Part shown: piece after piece, positions 55,603-64,000 of the stretch | Layout of the letters: every line of letters starts with the position of its first letter | Numbering within the stretch: position 1 is the stretch's first letter | Origin: Flavobacteriales bacterium | Lineage (GTDB): Bacteria; Bacteroidota; Bacteroidia; Flavobacteriales_G; Salibacteraceae | Direction: 5' to 3' | Assembly (NCBI GenBank): GCA_018660685.1 | Contig: JABJJW010000017.1 | Location: 61,443 to 125,442, forward strand | DNA length: 64,000 bases | The notes under the pieces: model-generated | Told to the model about the DNA's origin: nothing | The model's input: the letters and a program-made list of their open reading frames with translations, nothing else | Database searches by the model: none | Position numbers and translations under genes: made by a program

Positions 55603-56942
55603 TGGAGCGCCTAGTAGTACTTGGAGCCGGAGAAAGTGGTGTGGGAGCAGCGCTGTTAGGTCAGAAAGAGAGATGGGATGTATTCGTGAGTGATCGAGGG
55701 AAGATAAGAGAGGAATACAGAGACGTTCTTTTAAATCATGATATAGAATTCGAAGAGAATGGGCATTCAATTGAGTCGATTCTCACTGCTGATTTGGTTG
55801 TAAAAAGTCCGGGAATTCCCGATGACATTTCATTGATTCAGCAATTGAGAGAAGAGGACATTGATGTAATAAGTGAAATCGAATTTGCCGGGAGATACAG
55901 TAAGGCCAAGTTCATTGGGATTACTGGAACCAATGGGAAAACGACTACGGCTTCACTTACCTACCATATTCTGAAGAGCGCAGGCATCAATGTCGGATTA
56001 GCTGGGAACATTGGAAAAAGCCTAGCGCGATTAATCGCTGAAGAAAAGGAGTTCGATTGGGTGGTTCTGGAGGTGAGTAGTTTTCAGCTCGATGGCATGT
56101 ACGACTTCAAGTGCGATATCGCCATCCTTCTCAATATCACCGAAGATCACTTAGATCGCTATGACAACTCGATGTTGAAATATGCGAAGTCTAAGATCCG
56201 GATTGCTCAAAATCAAACCGACGAGGACTGGTTTATCTATAACCAGGATGACGCTCAAACCGCTCATGTACTTGATTTGATCGAGAGCAAAGGCAAGAGA
56301 ATTCCCATTTCCATCGAAAACAAAATAGAAGGCGAAGGAGCCTTCAAAGACTTTAATCAATTAAACATCAACCTTAATAACAACCCCTTTACTATGACAA
56401 TACAACAGTTAGCACTGCAGGGAAAACACAACCTGCACAACTCTATGGCTTCCGGAATTGCAGCCAGAATTCTGGAGGTCAGAAAGGAAGTCATTCGTGA
56501 ATGCCTTTCCGATTTTCAAAACATCGAACATCGCCTTGAATTGGTCAATAGCGTTTATGGAATGCGCTTCATCAACGATTCAAAAGCGACGAATGTCAAT
56601 TCATGTTGGTACGCACTCGAAAGCACGGCGGAGCCAGTCGTTTGGATCGCTGGTGGTGTGGACAAAGGCAATGACTATGAGCAACTAAAAGAGCTTGCAA
56701 AAGGCAAGGTCAGGGCAATTATCTGTCTTGGAAAAGACAATGCTAAAATCCGAGAAGCGTTCGAAGGAGTCGTTGATACTATTATCGAGACAGATAATAT
56801 GAGAGATGCAGTGTACAACGCTTACAAGCAAGGCGAGAAAGGAGATACGGTCCTCTTTAGTCCTGCCTGTGCCAGTTTTGACCTGTTCGAAGACTACGAA
56901 GACCGAGGTAGGAAATTCAAAGAAGCCGTTCGAAACCTGTAA
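55602..56942 (+). CDS. murD: UDP-N-acetylmuramoyl-L-alanine--D-glutamate ligase
   Basis: 446 aa, complete three-domain MurD that adds D-glutamate to UDP-MurNAc-L-Ala. N-terminal substrate domain (LVVLGAGESGVGAALL), central ATPase with GTNGKTTT at 109-116 and LEVSSFQLDG, and a C-terminal domain from about 300 with EHR (309-311), DSKATN (326-331) and SPACASFD (420-427). The start is GTG at 55602, which overlaps the mraY stop by one base. The gene directly downstream repeats the C-terminal domain. Confidence 0.96.
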   Translation: MERLVVLGAGESGVGAALLGQKERWDVFVSDRGKIREEYRDVLLNHDIEFEENGHSIESILTADLVVKSPGIPDDISLIQQLREEDIDVISEIEFAGRYSKAKFIGITGTNGKTTTASLTYHILKSAGINVGLAGNIGKSLARLIAEEKEFDWVVLEVSSFQLDGMYDFKCDIAILLNITEDHLDRYDNSMLKYAKSKIRIAQNQTDEDWFIYNQDDAQTAHVLDLIESKGKRIPISIENKIEGEGAFKDFNQLNINLNNNPFTMTIQQLALQGKHNLHNSMASGIAARILEVRKEVIRECLSDFQNIEHRLELVNSVYGMRFINDSKATNVNSCWYALESTAEPVVWIAGGVDKGNDYEQLKELAKGKVRAIICLGKDNAKIREAFEGVVDTIIETDNMRDAVYNAYKQGEKGDTVLFSPACASFDLFEDYEDRGRKFKEAVRNL

Positions 56943-56953
56943 TCTATCTGTGA

Positions 56954-57466
56954 ATGAAATCCCAGATTGAAACAGTAGAACAGGCAATAGAAGCACGATT
57001 AGTCGAAGCCCGCAAGGAGTCGCTTAAAAGATTAGGTGACATCGAGCATCGACTTGAATTCGTTGAATTATATGAGGAGGTCGAATTCATCAATGACGCG
57101 AAAGCGGCTGATTTGAATTCAACTTGGTATTCGATTGATTGTATGGATAAGCCCATCGTCTGGATCGTGTCATCCACGACTTACGAAGAGGATTATTCGC
57201 TCTTCGATGAATTGGATACATCAAAGATTCGGGCCGTGATTATCATGGGTACAAATAAGGATCCGATACAAGAAAAGTTAGAAGGTCGTGTTGAGCTTGT
57301 TGGTCAGGTGAATACCATGATTGAAGCGGTATCGCATGCCACACTCATTGCAGATTCGGGAGATGTAGTACTGTACTCACCTGCGTTTTCTGACTTCGAA
57401 CCGAGTACACATTTTAAAGAAAGAGGACAGCAGTTTCGAAAAGCTGTTCGAGAAATGAGACTGTAG
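56954..57466 (+). CDS. Stand-alone paralogue of the MurD C-terminal ligase domain
   Basis: 170 aa. From residue 30 it aligns without gaps to MurD residues 308-446, about 53 identities over 139 positions by hand count. Kept: IEHRLE with His32/Arg33, FINDAKA with Lys50, DYxxxxEL, SPAF and ERGxxFxxAVRE. Changed: SKATN to AKAAD, AGGVDKGN to VSSTTYEE, SPACASFD to SPAFSDFE. The N-terminal and ATP-binding domains are absent, so it cannot be a ligase alone. It stays open at full domain length with no frameshift, 11 nt after murD and 2 nt before the ftsW start, which argues for selection. It could bind MurD or a substrate, or scaffold dcw proteins; function is unknown. A remnant of murD duplication is the alternative. 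Confidence 0.85.
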   Translation: MKSQIETVEQAIEARLVEARKESLKRLGDIEHRLEFVELYEEVEFINDAKAADLNSTWYSIDCMDKPIVWIVSSTTYEEDYSLFDELDTSKIRAVIIMGTNKDPIQEKLEGRVELVGQVNTMIEAVSHATLIADSGDVVLYSPAFSDFEPSTHFKERGQQFRKAVREMRL

Positions 57467-57468
57467 AA

Positions 57469-58650
57469 TTGGAGCAGATACTCAAATATTTAAAAGGCGA
57501 TCGAGCGATTTGGCTCATCATGATCTTGCTGTCTGTAGCGAGCCTGTTGCTTGTATACAGCAGTATCGTCACATTGGCGATAAAGCATCATGATGGGAAT
57601 ACGCTTTATTATTTATTCAGGCATGGTTTTATCCTAATCTGTGGGCTCGGGTTGATGTATGCAGCTCACCGAATTAAGTATACCTACTATGCCAAAATTG
57701 CTCAGTTTGCCCTTTATGCGAGTATTCCTCTCCTCCTCATTACGCTGTTGGTGGGCACCAATATCAATAGCGCTAACAGGTGGTTAACCATTCCGGTTAT
57801 CAATCAAACGTTTCAAACTTCGGATTTAGCCAAACTTGCTTTGATCATGTTTTTAGCAAGATTTCTCGCGATTAAAAAGGATGATGTCAAGGATTTTCAA
57901 AGGGGTTTTCTTCCTATGCTCATTCCAATTTTTCTCGTTTGCGGACTGATTCTTCCCGCCGATCTTTCTACGGCGGCCCTGCTGTTTGTTAACTGTCTGG
58001 TTCTCATGTTTCTTGGACGAGTGAGCTTAAAACATATCGGCCTGCTTGTCTTGAGCGGAGTATTTGCTCTGGGCTTAGTCTATATAACTGGTAAAGCTCT
58101 TCCAGATACTTTCAATCGACTCGACACATGGGTAAGCAGGGTGGAATCGTTTGCCTCACCGGATAGAGTTGATGCAAACCGAAGCTACCAAAGTGATCAT
58201 AGTAAGATCGCCATTGCCACCGGGGGCATTACTGGAAAGAGACCTGGGAAGAGCACACAACGCAACTTCCTTCCGCATCCATATTCGGACTTCATTTATG
58301 CGATCGTCCTTGAGGAATATGGACTGATCGGTGGGGTCATCATTCTGTTCTTATACCTGCTCCTCCTGTTTCGGTCCATCAGAATAGCCATGAAATGTCC
58401 GAAACGTTTCGGATCCCTTCTGGCCGTTGGAATTGCATTCAGCCTGGTATTCCAGGCAATGGTGAATATGGCGGTTACGGTGAACTTAGTACCAGTAACC
58501 GGCCAGTCTTTGCCCATGGTCAGTATGGGAGGAACCTCCATCTGGTTCACGTGTTTCGCTGTGGGAATTATCCTTAGCGTCAGCGCATCAAACGACGCTG
58601 AGGAATCGTCCAAGACCTTGGTTAATCAACCATCTCCGTATGGCGTATAA
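57469..58650 (+). CDS. ftsW: Peptidoglycan glycosyltransferase FtsW
   Basis: 393 aa, ten transmembrane helices, SEDS family. It polymerises glycan from lipid II at the septum with FtsI. Signatures: DRAIWLIMILLSVASLLLVYSS, ANRWLTIPVINQTFQTSDLAKLAL, HSKIAIATGGITGKRPGKSTQRNFLPHPYSDFIYAIV with EEYGLIGG, and PVTGQSLPMVSMGGTS. The start is taken as TTG at 57469, two bases after the stop of the MurD-domain gene, since no ATG stands upstream of the first helix; a TTG start may keep expression low. It overlaps murG by 11 nt. Confidence 0.94.
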   Translation: MEQILKYLKGDRAIWLIMILLSVASLLLVYSSIVTLAIKHHDGNTLYYLFRHGFILICGLGLMYAAHRIKYTYYAKIAQFALYASIPLLLITLLVGTNINSANRWLTIPVINQTFQTSDLAKLALIMFLARFLAIKKDDVKDFQRGFLPMLIPIFLVCGLILPADLSTAALLFVNCLVLMFLGRVSLKHIGLLVLSGVFALGLVYITGKALPDTFNRLDTWVSRVESFASPDRVDANRSYQSDHSKIAIATGGITGKRPGKSTQRNFLPHPYSDFIYAIVLEEYGLIGGVIILFLYLLLLFRSIRIAMKCPKRFGSLLAVGIAFSLVFQAMVNMAVTVNLVPVTGQSLPMVSMGGTSIWFTCFAVGIILSVSASNDAEESSKTLVNQPSPYGV

Positions 58651-59737
58651 GGTCATCATTAGTGGTGGTGGAACCGGAGGGCACATCTTCCCCGCAATAG
58701 CCATTGCGAACGAGATCAAAAGACTTCATCCTGATACAACATTCCTATTTGTCGGTGCCAATGGTAAAATGGAAATGGAAAAAGTTCCAAACGCAGGATA
58801 TGAGATTATTGGACTCAACATCACCGGAATTAAAAGGAGCCTCAGTCTTTCCAATCTCAAATTTCCTTTTCGGTTGATTGGAAGCTTGGCCAAGGCTAAG
58901 AAAATAATCAAGGATTTTAATCCAAACGTCGTTGTAGGAGTTGGTGGATATGCCAGCGGTCCGGTCTTGCGAATGGCGACTTGGATGAAGGTTCCAACTT
59001 TAATTCAAGAACAGAATTCTTTCGCAGGAGTGACCAATCGCTGGGTGGCGAATGCAGTTTCAAAAGTCTGCGTTGCTTATGATAACATGGATCGCTTTTT
59101 TCCAAAAGACAGGATTGTCATAACAGGAAATCCTGTCCGTAGCGAGGTTGTGGCAATTGACGGGAAGCGTGAAAAAGCTCTATCTCATTTTGGGTTGGAA
59201 CAGAATAAGCCAATTCTACTAATAATAGGAGGAAGCTTAGGCGCAAGATCAGTGAACCTGGCCATGAAAGAAGGGGTGAGTAGAGTGTTGGAGGCAGGGA
59301 TTCAGGTACTCTGGCAAACTGGAAAGCTGTTTAAGGACGAGACCGCAGAACTTGAGCGTTCTGTTAATAGCCCTTCGCTCCGGATGACTGAATTCATCTT
59401 CGAAATGGATCTCGCGTATGCCGTTGCAGATGTCGTTGTTTCTAGGGCTGGTGCCATCGCAGTTAGTGAGTTATCCATTGTAGGGAAGCCAACCATTTTG
59501 GTTCCATTTCCATTCGCTGCGGAGGATCATCAAACTCAAAATGCACTGTCATTGGTAAACACAGGCGCGGCCATAATGATCCCGGATAAGGAAGTATCTC
59601 AAAACTTGGTTGATCAAGCACTCGATTTACTCGGAGATGATGAACGAAAAAGTACGCTGTCAGCCAACATTGTAAAGCATGGACATCCAAATGCTGCTAA
59701 CCAGATTGCATGTGAAGTAATATCCCTGGCTTCCTGA
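58640..59737 (+). CDS. murG: UDP-N-acetylglucosamine--N-acetylmuramyl-(pentapeptide) pyrophosphoryl-undecaprenol N-acetylglucosamine transferase
   Basis: 365 aa. Peripheral inner-membrane GT28 enzyme that turns lipid I into lipid II. N-terminal SGGGTGGHIFPAIAIA, the acceptor-site VGGYASGPVLRMA and EQNSFAGVTNR, and the donor-site half with IIGGSLGARSVN and SRAGAIAVSEL followed by LVPFPFAAEDHQTQNA. It overlaps ftsW upstream by 11 nt, and murC starts on its last base. Confidence 0.97.
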   Translation: MAYKVIISGGGTGGHIFPAIAIANEIKRLHPDTTFLFVGANGKMEMEKVPNAGYEIIGLNITGIKRSLSLSNLKFPFRLIGSLAKAKKIIKDFNPNVVVGVGGYASGPVLRMATWMKVPTLIQEQNSFAGVTNRWVANAVSKVCVAYDNMDRFFPKDRIVITGNPVRSEVVAIDGKREKALSHFGLEQNKPILLIIGGSLGARSVNLAMKEGVSRVLEAGIQVLWQTGKLFKDETAELERSVNSPSLRMTEFIFEMDLAYAVADVVVSRAGAIAVSELSIVGKPTILVPFPFAAEDHQTQNALSLVNTGAAIMIPDKEVSQNLVDQALDLLGDDERKSTLSANIVKHGHPNAANQIACEVISLAS

Positions 59738-61059
59738 TGAAGATAGAAGAGGTAAATAGCGTTTTCTTGCTGGGCATCGGTGGAATTGGAATGAGCGGAT
59801 TGGCACGCTATTTTAAAACCCGAGGATGTTCGGTACATGGATACGACAAAACAAAAACGGAGCTGACAGAATCCCTACAGCGTGAAGGAATAATCATCAA
59901 TTACTCAGAGGATGTAAATGCGGTTCCTAAATCAGATTTATACGTTTTCACGCCGGCAATTCCAAAATCTCATCCTGCATTTTCACATGTTTCAGGTGAA
60001 GGAAATCAATGGTATAAGAGATCTGAAGTTTTGCAATTGATTACAGCGGCTATTCCAACGCTCGCTGTCGCCGGAACTCATGGAAAAACAACAACCACAG
60101 CATTGTTGGCACATATATTAACGGCAAGTGGTGTTGAGATTGCGGCTTTCGTAGGAGGAATAATGAGCGATTACGGGTCAAATGTTGTGTTAACCGAAGA
60201 TCCAAAGTACATCGTAGTAGAGGCGGATGAGTTCGACCGATCGTTTCATAAACTAAGCCCAGAAATTGGCGTGATAACGAGCATCGACCCGGATCACTTG
60301 GATGTCTATGGTTCGATCGAACAAGTAAGGCAAGACTTTCAACAGTTTGCTTCGAATTGTAAGAAATTGGTGTTGCACGATTCATTGAAAAATCAGATTG
60401 AGCACGAAAATGTTCTGCTCTACGGAGATTCGGTTGATGCAGATATTCTTTTGAAATGGCGAATTCCTGAGGGTGGAAAGTCTCAATTCTCAATTAGTGG
60501 AGTGGATTTTCAAAGTAATCTCCCCGGACATTATAACGCACTTAATACGAGTGCTGCGGTCGGTGTGGCGACAGAAGTCCAGGTTCGGCCCATTGATAGC
60601 TCTGATGCTGTGAGAAAATTCTCAGGTATTCAACGGAGATTTGAAATTAAGTTTGATGATGGTCAGAAGGCTCTCATTGACGACTATGCTCATCATCCCC
60701 GTGAATTAGAAGCGGTAATTCGAGCAACCCGAGAGCTGTATGCCGGGAGAACGATTGCCGTTGTTTTTCAACCCCATTTATATTCTCGCACACGCGATTT
60801 TGAAGTGGAATTTGTCACCTCTCTTTCGATGGCAGATGAGGTCATTCTCCTACCAATCTATCCAGCTCGGGAATTACCGATTGAAGGGGTTTCTAGCGCC
60901 AATCTTTTGAAAAAACTCCCGTTGAAAACTAAGGCACTGGTCGAAAAATCAGACCTCGTAATAGCCGTATTATCGCTTACGGCACAAGTTGTACTGATGC
61001 TGGGGGCAGGAGATATTGACCAACTCGTTGATCCAGTTGCAGAAGCTTTTGCCAATTAG
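59737..61059 (+). CDS. murC: UDP-N-acetylmuramate--L-alanine ligase
   Basis: 440 aa. First Mur ligase, adding L-alanine to UDP-MurNAc. N-terminal FLLGIGGIGMSGLARYFKTRG, ATP site AGTHGKTTTTALLAHIL, EADEFDRSFHKLSPEIGVITSID, and C-terminal IDDYAHHPRELEAVIRATR with FQPHLYSRTRDF. All Mur-ligase signatures are intact. The gene ends 3 nt before ftsQ. murF, ddl and murB are absent from the cluster. Confidence 0.97.
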   Translation: MKIEEVNSVFLLGIGGIGMSGLARYFKTRGCSVHGYDKTKTELTESLQREGIIINYSEDVNAVPKSDLYVFTPAIPKSHPAFSHVSGEGNQWYKRSEVLQLITAAIPTLAVAGTHGKTTTTALLAHILTASGVEIAAFVGGIMSDYGSNVVLTEDPKYIVVEADEFDRSFHKLSPEIGVITSIDPDHLDVYGSIEQVRQDFQQFASNCKKLVLHDSLKNQIEHENVLLYGDSVDADILLKWRIPEGGKSQFSISGVDFQSNLPGHYNALNTSAAVGVATEVQVRPIDSSDAVRKFSGIQRRFEIKFDDGQKALIDDYAHHPRELEAVIRATRELYAGRTIAVVFQPHLYSRTRDFEVEFVTSLSMADEVILLPIYPARELPIEGVSSANLLKKLPLKTKALVEKSDLVIAVLSLTAQVVLMLGAGDIDQLVDPVAEAFAN

Positions 61060-61062
61060 AAA

Positions 61063-61857
61063 ATGAAGAAGATTCTAAAAATATCAGGATGGATAGGCAT
61101 AACAGCAGTGCTTTTTGTGCTGTTTGCAGCAGCGATCTCATCTTCTTCCGATTCGGTTTTGGGGGATGTGATCATCGATATTGACTATGCCGGTGAGAAC
61201 TACTTCATCGACCAAGAAGAAGTAAGAGAAACTGTTCTTGATCTTGGATATGTTCGAGGCGAAACAAGATTGAACGAAATAGATCCGGGTCGAATTGAGA
61301 GAATTCTTCAAAACGATGCTTTCATTCAAGACGCTGAAGTCTATAAAGAACTGAACGGAGATCTCCATGTTGATGTATTGGCCCGGAAGCCAATTGCGCG
61401 AGTTTTCAATAATTCAGGTAAGAGCGTTTACATCGACCACCTTGGAAAGGTCATGCCTCTCTCAAAAAAGTACACAGCTCGAATCTTGGTGGTAAGCGGC
61501 CACATTAGCATGAACCTCGATCAAGTGGTTGGTAAAAATGTCTCCGAACTTGACCTTGAAACTGCGCATCCAGATGCGGCAATTCTAAATGATGTTTACG
61601 CCATGTCGAAGTTCATTGGCCAAGATGATTTCTGGAAGGCACAATTCAATCAAGTTTATGTAACACGTGACAAGGAGTTTGAGCTAATTCCTCGTGTAGG
61701 GGATCATCAAATACTTCTGGGAGACGCTGAGAATTTGGATAAAAAACTTACCAAACTGAGACTCTTTTACAGAGAAGGCCTGGATAAAACAGGATGGAAC
61801 GAATACAAAACATTAAACCTCAAATACACCAATCAGGTCGTGTGTACGAAAACCTAA
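61063..61857 (+). CDS. ftsQ: Cell division protein FtsQ/DivIB
   Basis: 264 aa. Short cytosolic tail, one transmembrane helix (about 8-27) and a periplasmic POTRA/FtsQ region (VIIDIDYAGENYFIDQEEVRETV, then DAEVYKELNGDLHVDVLARKPIARV). FtsQ links early and late divisome proteins via FtsB/FtsL. Sequence similarity is modest in Bacteroidota; the call relies on topology, POTRA pattern and position before ftsA, 3 nt downstream. Confidence 0.88.
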   Translation: MKKILKISGWIGITAVLFVLFAAAISSSSDSVLGDVIIDIDYAGENYFIDQEEVRETVLDLGYVRGETRLNEIDPGRIERILQNDAFIQDAEVYKELNGDLHVDVLARKPIARVFNNSGKSVYIDHLGKVMPLSKKYTARILVVSGHISMNLDQVVGKNVSELDLETAHPDAAILNDVYAMSKFIGQDDFWKAQFNQVYVTRDKEFELIPRVGDHQILLGDAENLDKKLTKLRLFYREGLDKTGWNEYKTLNLKYTNQVVCTKT

Positions 61858-61860
61858 TTT

Positions 61861-63132
61861 ATGGATTCAAACGAGCAAATAATTGTCGGGTTGGACATTG
61901 GAACAACCAAAATTGCATGTCTAGTCGGCAAGAAGAATGAGTATGGAAAACTAGAAATACTCGGAAGCGGTAAAGCTGAATCCGTTGGTGTTCGTAGAGG
62001 TGTAGTTTCTCATATTACACCGGCTGTGGAGGCCATTAAGAAGGCGGTCGAAGATGCGAAACTGGATTCCAATTGCGAGATTGAGGTTGTCAATGTTGGA
62101 ATAGCTGGGCAGCACATCAAAAGTCTGCAGCACAGAGGTGTCATCACTTTAGAAAACCTTGAAGATGAGATCATTTCAAAGGATGTTGATGCCTTGATTG
62201 ATGACATGCATAAGTTGCAGCTTCCTCCTGGGGAATCGATCATCCACGTGCTGCCGCAGGACTATATCGTTGATAATGAATCAGGCATTAAGGATCCAGT
62301 CGGAATGAGTGGTATCCGTCTCGAGGCCAATTTTCACATCATCACTGGATTGATGAGTGCGATTCAAAATATTTACAAGTGCGTGCGAAAAGCGGATCTC
62401 GAAGTGGCAGAGCTTACTTTGGAGCCGCTCGCATCTGCTGAGTCAGTTTTAAGTGAAGAAGAAAAAGAAGCGGGAGTCGCATTGGTCGACATCGGCGGCG
62501 GTACGACGGACGTTGCGATTTTCCAAGATGGAATAATCCGACATACCGCGGTTATCCCATTCGGTGGAAACATCATTACCGATGATATCAAGGATGGTTG
62601 TACCATCATTCGAAAGCAAGCCGAGCAATTAAAAGTCAAGTTTGGGTCAGCTCTAGCAAGTGAGAATCAAGCGAATGACATTGTTGTCATTCCGGGTTTA
62701 AGTGGACGTCAGCCAAAAGAGATTAGCGTTAAGAACCTTGCTCATATCATTCAAGCTAGAATGGAAGAGATCATCGAACAAGTGTTCTTCGAAGTCAGAA
62801 ATTCTGGTTTTGAGCGAAAGTTGATTGCCGGTATCGTGGTCACTGGTGGAGGAGCTCAACTGAAGCATCTTCCCCAACTTTTCGAGTACCTGACTGGTAT
62901 GGATACAAGAATCGGATTCCCCACTGAGCACCTTGCTTCAGGGAATGAGGGAGTTTCTAGTCCGATGTTCTCAACGGGTGTCGGCCTGGTCCTTAAAGGA
63001 TTTGAATACTCAGAAAAATACAATCAGAGAGAGTCTAGCGTCAGTGTTGTCATAAAGAAAAAGCGACCAGGATTGCTCGACCGCATATTGAACGTTACTA
63101 AAGAAATCTTCGAGGAAGATGAGCGATTATAA
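61861..63132 (+). CDS. ftsA: Cell division protein FtsA
   Basis: 423 aa. Actin-like ATPase that anchors FtsZ at the membrane. Phosphate-1 motif VGLDIGTTKIACLVG, the 1C SHS2 insert (about 85-165, with LQHRGVITLENL and HVLPQDYIVD), phosphate-2 VALVDIGGGTTDVAIF and adenosine motif AGIVVTGGGAQLKHLPQL. The C-terminal amphipathic tail (KKRPGLLDRILNVTKEIFEEDERL region) is the likely membrane-targeting helix. ftsZ follows after 29 nt. Confidence 0.96.
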   Translation: MDSNEQIIVGLDIGTTKIACLVGKKNEYGKLEILGSGKAESVGVRRGVVSHITPAVEAIKKAVEDAKLDSNCEIEVVNVGIAGQHIKSLQHRGVITLENLEDEIISKDVDALIDDMHKLQLPPGESIIHVLPQDYIVDNESGIKDPVGMSGIRLEANFHIITGLMSAIQNIYKCVRKADLEVAELTLEPLASAESVLSEEEKEAGVALVDIGGGTTDVAIFQDGIIRHTAVIPFGGNIITDDIKDGCTIIRKQAEQLKVKFGSALASENQANDIVVIPGLSGRQPKEISVKNLAHIIQARMEEIIEQVFFEVRNSGFERKLIAGIVVTGGGAQLKHLPQLFEYLTGMDTRIGFPTEHLASGNEGVSSPMFSTGVGLVLKGFEYSEKYNQRESSVSVVIKKKRPGLLDRILNVTKEIFEEDERL

Positions 63133-63161
63133 ATCACAGAATCAATAATAAACTACAAGTC

Positions 63162-64000
63162 ATGAAATTCGATTTGCCGAAAGAAAATTCAAGCATTATC
63201 AAAGTCCTCGGTATTGGGGGCGGCGGAAGCAATGCGGTCAATCACATGTTCAGGCAGGGCATTAAAGGTGTTGACTTCCTTGTTTGTAACACAGACCAAC
63301 AGGCATTAGATATCAGCCCAATTCCAACCAAGCTTCAGCTAGGTGCCACCCTGACAGAAGGTCGAGGTGCGGGCTCATTGCCAGAAGTGGGAAAGAACGC
63401 CGCGATTGAGAATATCGAAGAGCTCAAGGATATCGTAAACAAGAATACCAAGATGGTATTCATCACAGCTGGAATGGGCGGTGGTACAGGAACGGGAGCT
63501 GCTCCAGTTATTGCTAAAGCGGCAAAGGAGATGGGAATTCTCACCGTTGGTATTGTCACCATGCCGTTTTTCTTTGAAGGAAAGAAAAGAAGACAACAAG
63601 CGGAGCAAGGAATAGAAGAAATTAGAGAAAACGTCGACACGCTGCTCATCATCAATAATGAAAAGCTGCGTGAAATGTGCGGTAATCTTCCGATTGCGGA
63701 GGCTTTTGCCATGGCGGATGACGTACTAACAACAGCAGCAAAGGGAATCGCTGAAATAATCACTCGAACAGGCTACATCAACGTAGATTTTGAAGACGTG
63801 CGCACTGTTATGCACGAATCAGGGGTGGCCATTATGGGCTCTGCTGAATCAGAAGGTGAAAATCGTGCTACGAAGGCGGTAGAAAAAGCACTCGCTTCTC
63901 AGTTGCTTAATGACAATAACATTGAAGGTGCACGATATGTGCTACTCAACATCACATTTGGACAGCAAGAAGTTCTTATGGATGAGATTTCCGATATCAC
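63162..64000 (+). CDS. ftsZ: Cell division protein FtsZ (3' end outside window)
   Basis: The first 279 codons of FtsZ are present; the gene runs past the right edge. FtsZ is the tubulin-like GTPase that forms the division ring. Seen: SSIIKVLGIGGGGSNAVNHM (nucleotide loop), the tubulin signature GMGGGTGTGAAPVIAKAAKE, RRQQAEQGIEEIRENVDTLLIINN and the T7-loop region NVDFEDVRTVMHESGVAIMG with the catalytic Asp. ATG 63162 is 29 nt after ftsA; CATG with no obvious Shine-Dalgarno, normal for the phylum. Confidence 0.97.
   Translation, partial: MKFDLPKENSSIIKVLGIGGGGSNAVNHMFRQGIKGVDFLVCNTDQQALDISPIPTKLQLGATLTEGRGAGSLPEVGKNAAIENIEELKDIVNKNTKMVFITAGMGGGTGTGAAPVIAKAAKEMGILTVGIVTMPFFFEGKKRRQQAEQGIEEIRENVDTLLIINNEKLREMCGNLPIAEAFAMADDVLTTAAKGIAEIITRTGYINVDFEDVRTVMHESGVAIMGSAESEGENRATKAVEKALASQLLNDNNIEGARYVLLNITFGQQEVLMDEISDI

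Noticed and set aside
56947..57466. MurD-like gene as a frameshifted extension of murD
   Set aside because: murD is complete to its normal C-terminus with its own copy of the domain, so the next gene is an extra copy and not the tail of a broken murD.

Overview
The window is about 64 kb of gene-dense chromosome from a member of the Bacteroidota, most likely a marine Flavobacteriales bacterium of the Cryomorphaceae/Crocinitomicaceae type. The placement rests on type IX secretion (T9SS) genes (a GldJ/GldK-like lipoprotein, a PorP/SprF-like protein, PorU, PorV), two secreted proteins ending in T9SS sorting domains, TAnnTTTG promoter -7 boxes, a long-form IspG, split pyruvate dehydrogenase genes (pdhA and pdhC without pdhB), and the ctaB - two coxIII - coxIV - SCO - DUF420 cytochrome oxidase cluster typical of the phylum. 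Genus and species cannot be set from the sequence alone. I see no rRNA, tRNA, CRISPR array, insertion sequence, prophage or integrase.

Layout. 1-9.9 kb: T9SS block (partial GldJ-like lipoprotein, PorP-like protein, porU, porV) followed by ispF, cdd, pdhA and pdhC. 9.9-16.3 kb, minus strand: M23 peptidase, tryptophan 2,3-dioxygenase, DUF3108 protein, bioY, leuS. 16.5-19.7 kb: remains of a large secreted calcium-binding repeat protein that lost its in-frame start and carries an internal TAA. 19.7-23.6 kb: DUF4286, rsmA, mgtE, OmpA-like protein, 2-hydroxyacid dehydrogenase. 23.5-37.5 kb: mostly minus-strand housekeeping genes (aspartate kinase, GNAT, recG, ispG, EamA, DUF502, YjbR, Lrp, cyclase, hemW) with a plus-strand cytochrome c-like lipoprotein and a PKD-repeat T9SS cargo. 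37.6-41.8 kb: haem-copper oxidase accessory and subunit genes. 41.8-48.8 kb: tolC, tsaB, a GCTD-repeat lipoprotein, then minus-strand genes (unknown secreted protein, YyaL-type thioredoxin-domain protein, engB, alpha/beta hydrolase). 49.0-64 kb: a co-directional division and cell wall (dcw) cluster, mraZ-rsmH-ftsL-ftsI-murE-mraY-murD-[MurD C-terminal-domain paralogue]-ftsW-murG-murC-ftsQ-ftsA-ftsZ (ftsZ cut by the window edge).

Functional links. PorU and PorV form the cell-surface attachment complex that processes T9SS cargo such as the PKD protein and, before it decayed, the repeat protein at 16.5 kb. ispF and ispG supply the MEP isoprenoid pathway, whose products feed haem farnesylation by CtaB and the lipid carrier used by MraY and MurG. 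The dcw genes overlap or nearly touch, implying one transcript with translational coupling; three GTGG boxes at an exact 10-bp period upstream of mraZ look like the MraZ operator.

Most notable: (1) a free-standing 170-aa copy of the MurD C-terminal ligase domain between murD and ftsW, with the fold-defining residues kept but several substrate-contact positions changed; (2) the broken calcium-binding repeat gene; (3) the MraZ operator; (4) a SCO-like protein lacking the expected copper-binding histidine, with a terminator hairpin against its start codon. All assignments come from reading motifs by eye; no database search was run.
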